A DNA stretch of 64,000 bases from Pseudomonas coleopterorum (GCF_900105555.1 NZ_FNTZ01000001.1:4715001-4779000), one strand, 5' to 3'; numbered from the stretch's first letter, positions 9,031 through 17,800 are shown. The notes: generated by a model not told the origin, from the sequence alone. A program made the numbers and translations.

Positions 9031-9717
9031 TCAATCCGCATTGAAACGATCACGGCTGTTGCTCAAATGCAGCCACATCGCCGCCCGTGCCGCATCGGCA
9101 TCCTGCTTGCGAATCGCCTGGTAGATCGCTTCATGCTCGAGGTTCGCCACCTGCCCCAGCTGGGACAGATCGGCATCGCCCTTCTCCAGCGCGTTGAGCC
9201 GAGTGCGCGGAATCATCGCATCGCCCAGGTGCTGCATGATGTCGGTGAAATACGTATTACCCGTTGCCTCGGCGATCAGCAGGTGAAAGCGCTTGTCTTC
9301 CTCCACGCAACTGTCGTTGTTGGCCAGCGAGCGCTGATAGTCGTCCAGCGCCTTGCGCATGCGTTGCAGTTGAGACTCGCTGCGGCGCTTGGCCGCCAGG
9401 GCGGCCGCCTGGGTCTCCAATCCCAGACGCAACTCGAGAATGCCACGCACACTGAGCGCCGTGTCGACGTTCAAGCGCAGGCCATGGGCCGGCTCGCGCT
9501 GCAGCACGAACGTTCCCACCCCATGCCGGGTTTCCACCAGACCCGATGCCTGCAACCGTGACAAGGCTTCGCGCACCACGGTTCTGCTGACGCCGTGCTC
9601 GGCGACAATAGCGCCCTCCGACGGCAGCTTGGCGCCCGGCGCCAGGGTGCCCAGGCGGATCTGCTGGCTCAAGGCCTCGACCAGCCCGTGGGCCAGGCTG
9701 TTTGGTCGCTTCGACAT
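9031..9717 (-). CDS. FadR-subfamily GntR transcriptional regulator (sugar-acid responsive)
   Basis: A 228-residue regulator with an N-terminal winged helix (KLPSEGAIVAEHGVSRTVVREALSRL segment, about residues 35-60) and an all-helical FCD ligand domain carrying the usual metal-binding Asp/His pattern. Start ATG 9717 is preceded by a GGGAG-type ribosome-binding site and matches family length; an upstream extension does not look coding. It is divergent from an MFS transporter and glucarate dehydratase, so repression of those genes with a glucarate- or galactarate-derived inducer is the obvious proposal. The effector is inferred from context only. Confidence 0.88.
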   Translation of the reverse strand: MSKRPNSLAHGLVEALSQQIRLGTLAPGAKLPSEGAIVAEHGVSRTVVREALSRLQASGLVETRHGVGTFVLQREPAHGLRLNVDTALSVRGILELRLGLETQAAALAAKRRSESQLQRMRKALDDYQRSLANNDSCVEEDKRFHLLIAEATGNTYFTDIMQHLGDAMIPRTRLNALEKGDADLSQLGQVANLEHEAIYQAIRKQDADAARAAMWLHLSNSRDRFNAD

Positions 9718-9835
9718 CGATGAGGCTCCCGGAGGAAAAAACCGATCATACCTTGCGAGCATCTTCCGGGCGCTGCCGGGCCAGTCACCGGATGACACCG
9801 ACCGTTCAGCAACGGCATCACCAACACTGATGAAG

Positions 9836-9911
9836 ATGTATGACAACGACGAATGGCAGGCTGGTTGACCCTGTATGCGTTGAGTTCAACAAATATCTAG
9901 TTGTATGATGT
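9836..9911. promoter_or_regulatory. Candidate operator region for the divergent FadR-type regulator
   Basis: Three TGTATG motifs occur in the gap between the regulator and the MFS gene, at about 9837, 9872 and 9902. The first reads TGTATGACA, an inverted repeat TGT/ACA, and the last reads TTGTATGATGT. FadR-type regulators often bind short TTGTNNNACAA-like palindromes. The spacing of 30-35 bp would place sites on the same face of the helix. These are weak matches found by eye. Confidence 0.35.
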
Positions 9912-9986
9912 CTGCCGACCGAGCACCCAGCTGCCGATCGACACAGAAACTACCCGCATAAAAACAATCAGTGGGAGATTTGAATT

Positions 9987-11330
9987 GTGAGCAATTCAAA
10001 CGTTGCAACCGGCGATGCCGTCCTGGCCCGTGCCGTCTCGAAAGTGAAGAGTCACGTACTCCCGCTGTTCGTCATCATGTTCATCGTCAACTACATCGAT
10101 CGGGTCAACATCGGCTTCGTGCGCACGCACCTGGAGCATGACCTGGGCATCGGCGCGGCGGCCTATGGCTTCGGTGCCGGGCTGTTCTTCATCGGCTATG
10201 CACTGTTCGAAGTGCCGTCCAACATGCTGTTGCAGAAAGTCGGCGCACGGGTCTGGTTGACGCGGATCATGTTCACCTGGGGCATCGTCGCCACGATGAT
10301 GGCGTTCATTCAGAACGAAACCCACTTCTACATCCTGCGCTTTCTGCTGGGGATCGCCGAAGCCGGTTTCTTCCCGGGCGTGATCTACTACTTCACCCGC
10401 TGGTTGCCTGGCGTCGAGCGCGGCAAGGCGATTGCCATCTTCCTCAGCGGCTCTGCCTTGGCCTCGCTGATTTCCGGACCCCTGGCCGGTGCGCTGTTGC
10501 AGATCGAAGGTTTGGGGATGCACGGTTGGCAGTGGATGTTCCTGATCGAAGGCCTGGCTTCGGTGCTGCTGTGCTTCTTCGTCTGGTTCTGGCTGGATTC
10601 AAAGGTCCACGACGCCAAATGGCTGACCCTGGAGGAGAAAGACGCGCTGGTGGGCGAGATCGATCGCGAACAGCGCGAACGTGACGCCATGCACACCGTC
10701 AAGCCGACCTTGGGCACGCTGCTCAAGGATCGCCAGATCCTGCTGTTCTGCCTGATCTACTTCTGCATCCAGCTGACCATCTATGCCGCCACCTTCTGGC
10801 TGCCCAGCATCATCAAGAAAATGGGCGGTCTGGATGACCTGCAGGTGGGCTTCCTCAATTCGATACCCTGGCTGATTTCGATCATTGCCATGTACGCGTT
10901 TGCCGCGCTGTCGGGCAAATTCAAGTTCCAGCAAGCCTGGGTGGCCACAGCGCTGCTGATCGCCGCCGCCGGTATGTTCCTGTCCACCACGGGCGGACCG
11001 GTGTTCGCCTTCGTGGCCGTCTGCTTCGCCGCCATTGGCTTCAAGTCGGCGTCCTCGCTGTTCTGGCCCATCCCCCAGGCCTACCTGGATGCGCGTATTG
11101 CCGCGGCGGTGATCGCACTGGTGAACTCGGTGGGTAACCTGGGCGGCTTCGTCGCGCCGGCCACCTTCGGTTTCCTGGAGCAGAGCACCGGCTCGATCCA
11201 GGGCGGGCTGTACGGCCTGGCCGCGACATCGGTGCTGGCCGCGATCGTGGTGTTCTTTGCCCGCACTCAGCCCAAGCCCGGCAAACCCGTAAGCGGCATC
11301 GCCGAACCCGTGCAGGCGCGTCCGCTCTGA
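9987..11330 (+). CDS. MFS transporter, anion:cation symporter family (glucarate/galactarate uptake)
   Basis: A 447-residue major facilitator with about twelve hydrophobic segments. The N-terminal signature NYIDRVNIGF is typical of the ACS family that includes D-glucarate, galactarate and phthalate transporters. It starts at GTG 9987 after GTGGGAG. It lies 75 bp upstream of glucarate dehydratase in the same direction, which suggests inward transport of glucarate or galactarate. The sequence alone does not settle the substrate; the operon partner does most of the work here. Confidence 0.87.
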   Translation: MSNSNVATGDAVLARAVSKVKSHVLPLFVIMFIVNYIDRVNIGFVRTHLEHDLGIGAAAYGFGAGLFFIGYALFEVPSNMLLQKVGARVWLTRIMFTWGIVATMMAFIQNETHFYILRFLLGIAEAGFFPGVIYYFTRWLPGVERGKAIAIFLSGSALASLISGPLAGALLQIEGLGMHGWQWMFLIEGLASVLLCFFVWFWLDSKVHDAKWLTLEEKDALVGEIDREQRERDAMHTVKPTLGTLLKDRQILLFCLIYFCIQLTIYAATFWLPSIIKKMGGLDDLQVGFLNSIPWLISIIAMYAFAALSGKFKFQQAWVATALLIAAAGMFLSTTGGPVFAFVAVCFAAIGFKSASSLFWPIPQAYLDARIAAAVIALVNSVGNLGGFVAPATFGFLEQSTGSIQGGLYGLAATSVLAAIVVFFARTQPKPGKPVSGIAEPVQARPL

Positions 11331-11355
11331 CGAGCGCGATCCCCTGTACCGTTTT

Positions 11356-11380
11356 CGCCAGGCCCCTGCGGCGCCTGGCG
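11356..11380 (+). other. Intercistronic hairpin between MFS gene and gudD
   Basis: Arms CGCCAGGC and GCCTGGCG pair perfectly over eight bases around a nine-base loop. No uridine run follows, so it probably sets relative message stability or partly attenuates gudD rather than ending the transcript. Confidence 0.5.
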
Positions 11381-11405
11381 TGGATTCAATGACAAGGAAA
11401 ACCAC

Positions 11406-12740
11406 ATGACCACGCACAACGCCCCCATCGTCACCAGCCTGCAAGTCATTCCGGTTGCCGGGCACGACAGCATGCTGCTCAACCTCAGCGGTGCCCACGG
11501 CCCGTTCTTCACCCGCAACATCGTGATTCTCAAGGACAGCGCCGGCAACACCGGGGTTGGTGAGGTGCCCGGGGGCGAGCGCATTCGCGAGACCCTGGAA
11601 GATGCCCGCAGCCTGGTGGTGGGGCAGCCCATCGGCCAGTACCAGCAGATCCTCAACCGCATGCGCACCACCTTTGCGGCTCGCGACAGTGCGGGCCGTG
11701 GTCTGCAGACGTTCGACCTGCGCATCACCATCCATGCCGTGACGGCCATGGAAGCTGCCCTGCTCGACCTGCTTGGCCAGTTTCTCGAAGTGCCGGTGGC
11801 AGCGCTGCTCGGTGAAGGCCAGCAACGCGATGCGGTGAAGATGCTCGGCTACCTGTTCTATGTGGGCGATCGTGGCCAGACCGACCTGGCCTACCGCAGC
11901 GAGCCGGACGCCGCTGATGACTGGACCCGCCTGCGTCACGAAAAGGCACTGACCCCCGAGGCGGTGGTGCGATTGGCCGAAGCGGCCAAGGCCAAGTACG
12001 GCTTCAACGACTTCAAGCTCAAGGGCGGCGTACTGCGCGGTGCCGAGGAAATCGAGGCGGTGACGGCACTGGCCGAGCGTTTCCCCGACGCGCGCATCAC
12101 CCTGGACCCCAACGGTGCCTGGTCACTGAAAGAGGCGATCGGCCTGTGCCGTGATCAGCACCATGTGCTGGCCTACGCCGAGGACCCCTGTGGCGCGGAA
12201 AACGGCTATTCGGGACGTGAAGTCATGGCCGAGTTCCGCCGTGCCACGGGCCTGCCCACCGCCACCAACATGATTGCCACCGACTGGCGCGAGATGGGGC
12301 ACGCCATTCAATTGCAGTCGGTGGACATCCCGCTGGCCGACCCGCATTTCTGGACCATGCAGGGGTCGGTACGGGTGGCGCAGATGTGCAACGACTGGGG
12401 GCTGACCTGGGGCTCGCACTCCAACAACCATTTCGATATTTCGCTGGCGATGTTCACCCAGGTGGCCGCTGCGGCACCGGGCGAGATCACCGCGATCGAC
12501 ACGCACTGGATCTGGCAGGACGGCCAGCGCCTGACCAAGGAGCCATTGCAGATCATCGATGGCTTCGTCAAAGTGCCCGCCAAGCCGGGCCTGGGCGTGG
12601 ACATCGACATGGACGAAGTGGCCAAGGCCCACGAGCTGTACAAGACCAAGGGCCTGGGCGCGCGGGATGACGGCATTGCCATGCAATACCTGATTTCAGA
12701 CTGGAAATTCGATAACAAGCGCCCCTGCCTGGTGCGCTAA
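11406..12740 (+). CDS. gudD: Glucarate dehydratase
   Basis: A 444-residue enolase-superfamily enzyme converting D-glucarate to 5-keto-4-deoxyglucarate. Visible active-site landmarks are FKLKGG (catalytic lysine) near residue 207, DPNGAW for a metal ligand near residue 237, and SHSNNHFD with the catalytic histidine near residue 340. The C-terminus [12 protein letters not shown] is typical of GudD. It starts at ATG 11406 after AAGGAAAACC. The last ~21 codons are reproduced several times downstream within a REP array (see the repeat entry), but the gene itself looks complete. It works with the MFS transporter upstream. Confidence 0.95.
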   Translation: MTTHNAPIVTSLQVIPVAGHDSMLLNLSGAHGPFFTRNIVILKDSAGNTGVGEVPGGERIRETLEDARSLVVGQPIGQYQQILNRMRTTFAARDSAGRGLQTFDLRITIHAVTAMEAALLDLLGQFLEVPVAALLGEGQQRDAVKMLGYLFYVGDRGQTDLAYRSEPDAADDWTRLRHEKALTPEAVVRLAEAAKAKYGFNDFKLKGGVLRGAEEIEAVTALAERFPDARITLDPNGAWSLKEAIGLCRDQHHVLAYAEDPCGAENGYSGREVMAEFRRATGLPTATNMIATDWREMGHAIQLQSVDIPLADPHFWTMQGSVRVAQMCNDWGLTWGSHSNNHFDISLAMFTQVAAAAPGEITAIDTHWIWQDGQRLTKEPLQIIDGFVKVPAKPGLGVDIDMDEVAKAHELYKTKGLGARDDGIAMQYLISDWKFDNKRPCLVR

Positions 12741-12745
12741 TCCAC

Positions 12746-13541
12746 GTATCAACCCTGTGGGAGCGGGTCTCTGCCCGCGAAACGGAGCATGCGGTGGCTC
12801 AGGCAGACCGTGGCGGCTGCTTCGCGGGCAGAGCCCGCTCCCACAGACCTGCTGCCGCTATACAGAACTTGAACCTTATCTCGGGTTGGCAATTCGATAA
12901 CAAGCGCCCCTGCCTGGTGCGCTAAGCCACGTATCGACCCTGTGGGAGCGGGTCTCTGCCCGCGAAACGGAGCATGCGGTGGCTCAGGCAGACCGTGGCG
13001 GCTGCTTCGCGGGCAGAGCCCGCTCCCACAGACCTGCTGCCGCTATACAGAACTTGAACCTTATCTCGGGTTGGCAATTCGACAACAAGCGTCCCTGCCT
13101 GGTGCGCTGAGCCACTCATCGCCCCTGTGGGAGCGGGTCTCTGCCCGCGAAACGGAGCATGCGGTGGCTCAGGCAGACCGTGGCGCCTGCTTCGCGGGCA
13201 GAGCCCGCTCCCACACCATGTCGCCCCTGTGAGAGCGGGTCTCTGCCCGCGAAACGAAGCATGCGGTGGCCCAGGCATACCGCGGCGCCTGCTTCGCGGG
13301 CAGAGCCCGCTCCCACAGTTCTGCTGCCGCTATGCAGAACTTGAACCTTATCTCAGGTCGGCAGTTCGACAACAAGGTCCCTGCCTGGTGCGCTAAGCCA
13401 CGCATCGACCCTGTGGGAGCGGGTCTCTGCCCGCGAAACGGAGCATGCGGTGGCTCAGGCAGACCGTGGCGGCTGCTTCGCGAGCAGAGCCCGCTCCCAC
13501 AGTTCTGCTGCCGCTATGCAGACGACTTGAATCCTATGTAG
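12746..13541. repeat. REP array carrying tandem copies of the gudD 3' end
   Basis: Facing REP pairs (for example about 12754-12785 and 12814-12846) alternate with copies of the gudD terminus. The last 35 bases of gudD including the stop (12706-12740) recur at 12891-12925, 13076-13110 and 13363-13397. The unit is 185 bp, except for the third, which is 287 bp because it holds an extra REP pair. Similarity extends upstream: 12857-12925 translates in frame to AIQNLNLISGWQF and then DNKRPCLVR, against [11 protein letters not shown] and the same ending in GudD. A truncated fifth copy begins near 13512. No gene is present here. Confidence 0.9.
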
Positions 13542-13626
13542 CAACGGCGCAAGCCGCGTCGGCGGTTTAAGCGGTGCATCTGGGAGAACGCGGTGAAGCC
13601 GGACGCGACTCACGCCGCTGCTACAG
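13537..13626. repeat. Inverted pair of a second REP-like element
   Basis: Two facing copies of an element of the form TGTAGC-A/G-CGGCGCAAGCCGCGTC lie at about 13537-13566 (plus) and 13600-13626 (minus). A third, single copy is at about 45955-45990, after the other large REP array. It differs from the GTGGGAGCGGG family, so it is a separate extragenic repeat. The rest of the gap up to 13829 has no feature I can name. Confidence 0.6.
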
Positions 13627-13829
13627 GGACGCCGTCCATCGTCTCGATAATCCCCATCCCCGCACAATAGAGCGCTCGATTCAGGTTCAGTTAAGTTTTC
13701 ACCGGTAACGTTAGTGACAAATGACTCACAAGTCATAATCCTATGTAAATCGTCTCGTCCAGCCGTGAGCTGTGGGAATTTTTACCCGGTAAACTGGGAA
13801 CCATCTCAAATCCAGCAAGAGGATGAATC

Positions 13830-14537
13830 ATGAGCGACAAGGATCCTACACCGAGCCATGCCGATACGGCTGAAGCCTCCCTGAAACAGATCGTCGACGG
13901 CTTCCTGCATTTCCATCATGACGTCTTCCCCCAGCAACAAGAGTTGTTCAAGAAGCTTGCCACCGCGCAAGCACCGCGGGCCATGTTCATCACCTGCGCC
14001 GACTCGCGCATCGTTCCCGAACTCATTACCCAAAGCTCTCCCGGCGACCTGTTCGTGACCCGTAACGTCGGCAACGTCGTGCCGCCTTATGGCCAGATGA
14101 ACGGCGGCGTTTCCACCGCTCTGGAATACGCCATCCTGGCCCTGGGCGTGCAGCACGTCATCGTCTGCGGCCACTCCGACTGCGGCGCCATGCGGGCCGT
14201 ACTCAACCCCGCTTCGCTGGAAAAGATGCCAACCGTCAAGGCCTGGCTGCGCCACTCGGAAGTGGCCCGCACCGTGGTCGAAGACAACTGCAACTGCGCC
14301 AACGAAGCCGAAAGCATGAAAGTGCTGACCGAAGAAAACGTCATCTCCCAGTTGCAACACCTGCGCACCCACCCATCGGTGGCCTCGCGCATGGCCAGCG
14401 GCCAGTTGTTCATCCATGGCTGGATCTACAACATCGAAACCAGCGAGATCAAGGCCTACGACGCCGAGCAGGACTGCTTCCGTCCGCTCGACAGAACGAC
14501 CACGACGCCTAGCGCTACGCCCAAGGGCCGCTTCTAG
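13830..14537 (+). CDS. Beta-class carbonic anhydrase
   Basis: A 235-residue cytoplasmic zinc enzyme that interconverts CO2 and bicarbonate. Zinc ligands and catalytic dyad are visible: CADSR at about residues 56-60, and CGHSDCGAMR near residue 113 with the His and second Cys. The start at ATG 13830 follows AGAGGATG. It is followed at 185 bp by a SulP anion transporter in the same direction, a pairing that suggests bicarbonate handling. The C-terminal 20 residues are Thr/Pro-rich and probably disordered. Confidence 0.95.
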   Translation: MSDKDPTPSHADTAEASLKQIVDGFLHFHHDVFPQQQELFKKLATAQAPRAMFITCADSRIVPELITQSSPGDLFVTRNVGNVVPPYGQMNGGVSTALEYAILALGVQHVIVCGHSDCGAMRAVLNPASLEKMPTVKAWLRHSEVARTVVEDNCNCANEAESMKVLTEENVISQLQHLRTHPSVASRMASGQLFIHGWIYNIETSEIKAYDAEQDCFRPLDRTTTTPSATPKGRF

Positions 14538-14722
14538 GTCGCCGTGGCGTCCGTTTGACAGGGCCTGCCTGGCCAACATCTGTCGACAGCACACCTCAAC
14601 GATTGCTTGCCGAATCCACCTGTAACCGCCGCGCCGGTTGGGCTACAGGGGATTGGGCAGGCACGCTGCTGCCTGTCGAAAAGAGTGGCCCGGCTCGCTT
14701 GAATGCTTGCAGGAGATTGAAC

Positions 14723-16252
14723 GTGAATATTGCACACATGAAAGCGGTGTTGCCGCGCGAGTTGCTCGCCTCGGTCGTGGTATTTCTGGTCGCGCTGCCG
14801 TTGTGCATGGGTATTGCCATCGCCTCGGGAATGCCGCCCTCCAAGGGCCTGATCACCGGCATCATCGGCGGTATCGTGGTCGGCTTTCTGGCCGGCTCGC
14901 CGTTGCAGGTCAGTGGTCCGGCCGCCGGCCTGGCCGTGCTGGTCTTCGAACTGGTTCGTCAGCACGGCATGGCCATGCTCGGTCCCATCCTGCTGCTGGC
15001 TGGTCTGCTGCAACTGTTGGCCGGGCGTTTCAAGCTCGGTTGCTGGTTCCGCGTCACGGCGCCGGCGGTGGTCTACGGCATGCTGGCCGGTATCGGCGTG
15101 CTGATTGTCTTGTCCCAGGTCCACGTCATGCTCGACCGGGCGCCGCAGCCTTCGGGTCTGAGCAACCTGATCGAATTCCCTGCGGTCGTCGGCCAAGCCA
15201 TTCCCAGCATCGGTGGCGGATTGGGCTGGCAAGCCGGGTTGTTGGGCCTGCTGACCATCGCCGTCATGTACGCCTGGGAAAAGCTACGCCCGCAGAAGCT
15301 GCGCTTCGTTCCCGGCGCGCTGCTGGGCGTGGGGCTGGCCACCGGGCTGAGCCTGTTCTTCGCCATGCCGGTCAAGCGTGTCGAAGTGCCGGCGAACCTG
15401 GCTGAAGCCATCGACTGGCTGCGCCCCGCCGACCTGCTCAACCTGGCCGATCCGGCCCTGTTGATCGCCGCCATTGCCGTGGCCTTCATTGCCAGTGCCG
15501 AGACATTGCTGTCGGCGGCTGCGGTGGATCGCATGCACAATGGTCAGCGTTCGGATTTCGATCGCGAACTGTCGGCGCAAGGTGTGGGCAACATGCTGTG
15601 CGGCATCCTCGGCGCGCTGCCGATGACCGGTGTGATCGTGCGCAGTTCGGCCAACGTCCAGGCCGGTGCACAGACCCGTCTGTCGGCGATCCTGCACGGT
15701 GTCTGGCTGCTTGGTTTCGTCGTCCTGCTGTCCAGCCTGTTGCAGAGCATCCCGGTGGCAAGCCTCGCGGGCGTACTGGTCTTCACCGGCGTCAAGCTGG
15801 TCGACTTCAAGGCCTTCAAGGGCCTGGGCCGCTACGGTCGCATGCCGATGTTCACCTACGCGGCCACGGCCCTGGCGATCGTCTTCACCGACCTGCTTAC
15901 CGGTGTGCTGCTGGGCTTCGCCCTGACCCTGCTGAAGCTGGCCTTCAAGGCAGCGCGCCTGAAGATCACCCTGGTCGACCAGGCCCCTGGTGAGGTGGAG
16001 TTGCGCATGGTGGGCTCGGCAACCTTTCTCAAGGTCCCGGCGCTGACCAAGGCATTGGCCAGCATTCCGGAAGGTACGATTGTCCATGTGCCGCTTGCTG
16101 GCCTGACCTACATCGACCACTCCTGCCTGGAACTGCTGGAGGACTGGGGCCGCGCGAATCAGAGCAAGGGCTCGCGGATGATCATCGAAAGCCGCGGCCT
16201 CAAGCGGCGCATCGAAGGTCAACTGCGGACCAGCGCAGGCTTCGGCAGCTGA
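14723..16252 (+). CDS. SulP-family inorganic anion transporter (probable bicarbonate/sulfate)
   Basis: A 509-residue membrane protein with the SulP fold and about ten to twelve hydrophobic segments, followed by a C-terminal STAS-like domain (roughly residues 420-505, with LAGLTYIDHSCLELLE). The N-terminus has PLCMGIAIASGMPPSKGL, the usual first-helix signature. GTG 14723 is preceded by AGGAG, which decides the start. Its position right after carbonic anhydrase favours bicarbonate uptake, though SulP members also move sulfate and dicarboxylates. Its 3' end overlaps the convergent hypothetical gene by 34 bp. Confidence 0.9.
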   Translation: MNIAHMKAVLPRELLASVVVFLVALPLCMGIAIASGMPPSKGLITGIIGGIVVGFLAGSPLQVSGPAAGLAVLVFELVRQHGMAMLGPILLLAGLLQLLAGRFKLGCWFRVTAPAVVYGMLAGIGVLIVLSQVHVMLDRAPQPSGLSNLIEFPAVVGQAIPSIGGGLGWQAGLLGLLTIAVMYAWEKLRPQKLRFVPGALLGVGLATGLSLFFAMPVKRVEVPANLAEAIDWLRPADLLNLADPALLIAAIAVAFIASAETLLSAAAVDRMHNGQRSDFDRELSAQGVGNMLCGILGALPMTGVIVRSSANVQAGAQTRLSAILHGVWLLGFVVLLSSLLQSIPVASLAGVLVFTGVKLVDFKAFKGLGRYGRMPMFTYAATALAIVFTDLLTGVLLGFALTLLKLAFKAARLKITLVDQAPGEVELRMVGSATFLKVPALTKALASIPEGTIVHVPLAGLTYIDHSCLELLEDWGRANQSKGSRMIIESRGLKRRIEGQLRTSAGFGS

Positions 16253-16968
16253 CCCGGCAACCGGGAAGCGCTCTGCAGGGCTTGGCGACTAGTGCTCGCC
16301 AGGTCCTGTCGCAGCCTGCGAGCCTGCGAGCCTGCGTTCAAGTCCAGGCCAATCCCCAGGCGCCGTGACATGCACGGCCACTGTTTCCATGCTGCCCCGG
16401 TCTCGGGGCTGATCAGCTTGTCGCGGTAGGCTTGCACCGACGGCAGCTCGAAGCTTTCATCGCACAGCATCTGGTCCACCGAATGGTGCACGACCTCGTC
16501 CAACTCGTTGGCGAAGGTTTCACCGATCAACTGGTGGGCGATCAGGTTGGCCACGGTCATGTCCAGCGGTATCAGCGGCTGGCCGAGGTGACGGATGTAC
16601 AGATCGTTGATTTCCTCTACCAGACGATGGGCCAGGTAGGCTTCATCGAGCAGGCCATCCATTCCTGGATGGTCCGCGAGAATGCCGGGCGGTTGCAGGA
16701 AGTATTCTTCGGCAATCTTCAGCACCGGATCGATCTGCGATTGGATACCCGCCTTGACCGACACCTCGCTGGCGGCGTCGAGCAGTTGCGGGACTTCATC
16801 GATGTAGGCGGCGACGAAGCGCCACAGGGCGGTGTCGTTGCCTTCAGCGATGTCGATGGACGGGTGCAGCTGCGGCAGCTGCTTTTCCAGGCGCTGCTGC
16901 AGCTGGCCGGAAGCGGCCTCGTGTTCGGTGGCACGTTGGATCTGCTCGCGCAATGCGGCGGTGTTCAT
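16219..16968 (-). CDS. Conserved hypothetical protein (cox-linked in other pseudomonads)
   Basis: A 249-residue soluble, acidic, helix-rich protein without signal peptide or membrane segments. I recognise no catalytic motif. In P. aeruginosa and P. putida a gene at this position sits between the SulP transporter and the aa3 oxidase operon. The last ~45 residues change character (basic, Arg/Ser/Gln-rich), beginning near a triplicated 8-bp tract at 16313-16336, so the true C-terminus of the family may be shorter. Convergent overlap with the SulP gene is 34 bp. Confidence 0.75.
   Translation of the reverse strand: MNTAALREQIQRATEHEAASGQLQQRLEKQLPQLHPSIDIAEGNDTALWRFVAAYIDEVPQLLDAASEVSVKAGIQSQIDPVLKIAEEYFLQPPGILADHPGMDGLLDEAYLAHRLVEEINDLYIRHLGQPLIPLDMTVANLIAHQLIGETFANELDEVVHHSVDQMLCDESFELPSVQAYRDKLISPETGAAWKQWPCMSRRLGIGLDLNAGSQARRLRQDLASTSRQALQSASRLPGQLPKPALVRS
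16313..16336. repeat. AGCCTGCG x3 microsatellite inside the hypothetical gene
   Basis: Three perfect head-to-tail copies of an 8-bp unit lie within the 3' part of the hypothetical minus-strand gene. Because 8 is not a multiple of 3, gain or loss of one unit would shift its reading frame and change the C-terminus. Confidence 0.85.
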
Positions 16969-17140
16969 GAAGGCTCCAGGCGGGTGTCACGAAAGTGAAG
17001 TGGGAACGATAGCTGGCCCATCGGGAAGGCTAAGACGCATTTGTCATAGTCGGGACACATTTCATAACGACGCGAACCACTACCCTCCTCATGGCTCGCC
17101 TGATAACGTCGCCCCTCTTACGTGCATTGACCCCAGACTC

Positions 17141-17773
17141 ATGACAAAAGCGCAGAAAATCGTCTTCATCGTTGCCGGTGCCCTTGCCTTGCTGATCGGA
17201 TTGAGCGTTCACCACCTGCTCACCCGGCAGAGCCAACCCAACCGCGCCGCATTGGTCGATGCAGGGATCATCCTGTTGGCCCAGAGTCGCGCGATGCCTG
17301 CGCTGCAGATGACCGACCAGGACGGCGCCCCCGTTCACGTCGACCAGCTCAGGGGCAAGTGGTCGCTGCTGTTCTTCGGCTACACGTTCTGCCCGGATAT
17401 CTGCCCGACCACCCTGGCCAACCTGCGCGACGTGCAGCAACAGCTGCCCAACGCCACGCGCGAGCGCTTGCAGGTGGTGCTGATCAGTGTCGACCCGCAC
17501 CGCGACACCCCCGAGCGCCTCAAGCAGTACTTGGGTTATTTCAAGGCAGGCTTCGAAGGGTGGGTCGCGCCGGTCGAAACCCTGCAGGCGCTGGCCAGCG
17601 CCATCAGCATTCCGTTCATCCCCGCCGACACGCGCAAGCCCAATTACCTGGTGGAGCACAGCGCCAACCTGGCGTTGATCGGGCCGGATGGGCGCCAGCG
17701 GGGGTTCATTCGCGGGCCGATCGACAATGCGAAGATGATCGCCCAGCTTCCGGGGCTGGTCGCGGGCGATTGA
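17141..17773 (+). CDS. SCO1/SenC-family copper chaperone
   Basis: A 210-residue thioredoxin-fold protein tethered by an N-terminal membrane segment (about residues 8-27) and facing the periplasm. The copper-binding CPDIC is near residue 85 and the third ligand histidine is in VEHSAN near residue 172. SCO proteins deliver copper to the CuA site of cytochrome oxidase subunit II or act as thiol reductases. Usually this gene closes the aa3 oxidase operon, but here no oxidase genes precede it, so it must serve another oxidase elsewhere or a redox role. ATG 17141 gives the family length. Confidence 0.93.
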   Translation: MTKAQKIVFIVAGALALLIGLSVHHLLTRQSQPNRAALVDAGIILLAQSRAMPALQMTDQDGAPVHVDQLRGKWSLLFFGYTFCPDICPTTLANLRDVQQQLPNATRERLQVVLISVDPHRDTPERLKQYLGYFKAGFEGWVAPVETLQALASAISIPFIPADTRKPNYLVEHSANLALIGPDGRQRGFIRGPIDNAKMIAQLPGLVAGD

Positions 17774-17780
17774 GAAAGGA

Positions 17781-17800
17781 AGGTCGAGCTTACACTCGAC
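17781..17800. terminator. Hairpin between convergent SCO1 and metQ genes
   Basis: Perfect 7-bp arms GGTCGAG and CTCGACC enclose a CTTACA loop in the 38-bp gap between two convergent stops. No uridine tract is present on either side, but the position suggests a shared bidirectional terminator. Confidence 0.55.

Noticed and set aside
12942..13541. Overlapping short open frames in the gudD-tail REP array
   Set aside because: They consist of translated REP sequence (repeated GAGLCPRNGACGGSG-type peptides) and no ribosome-binding site; the repeat explains them.
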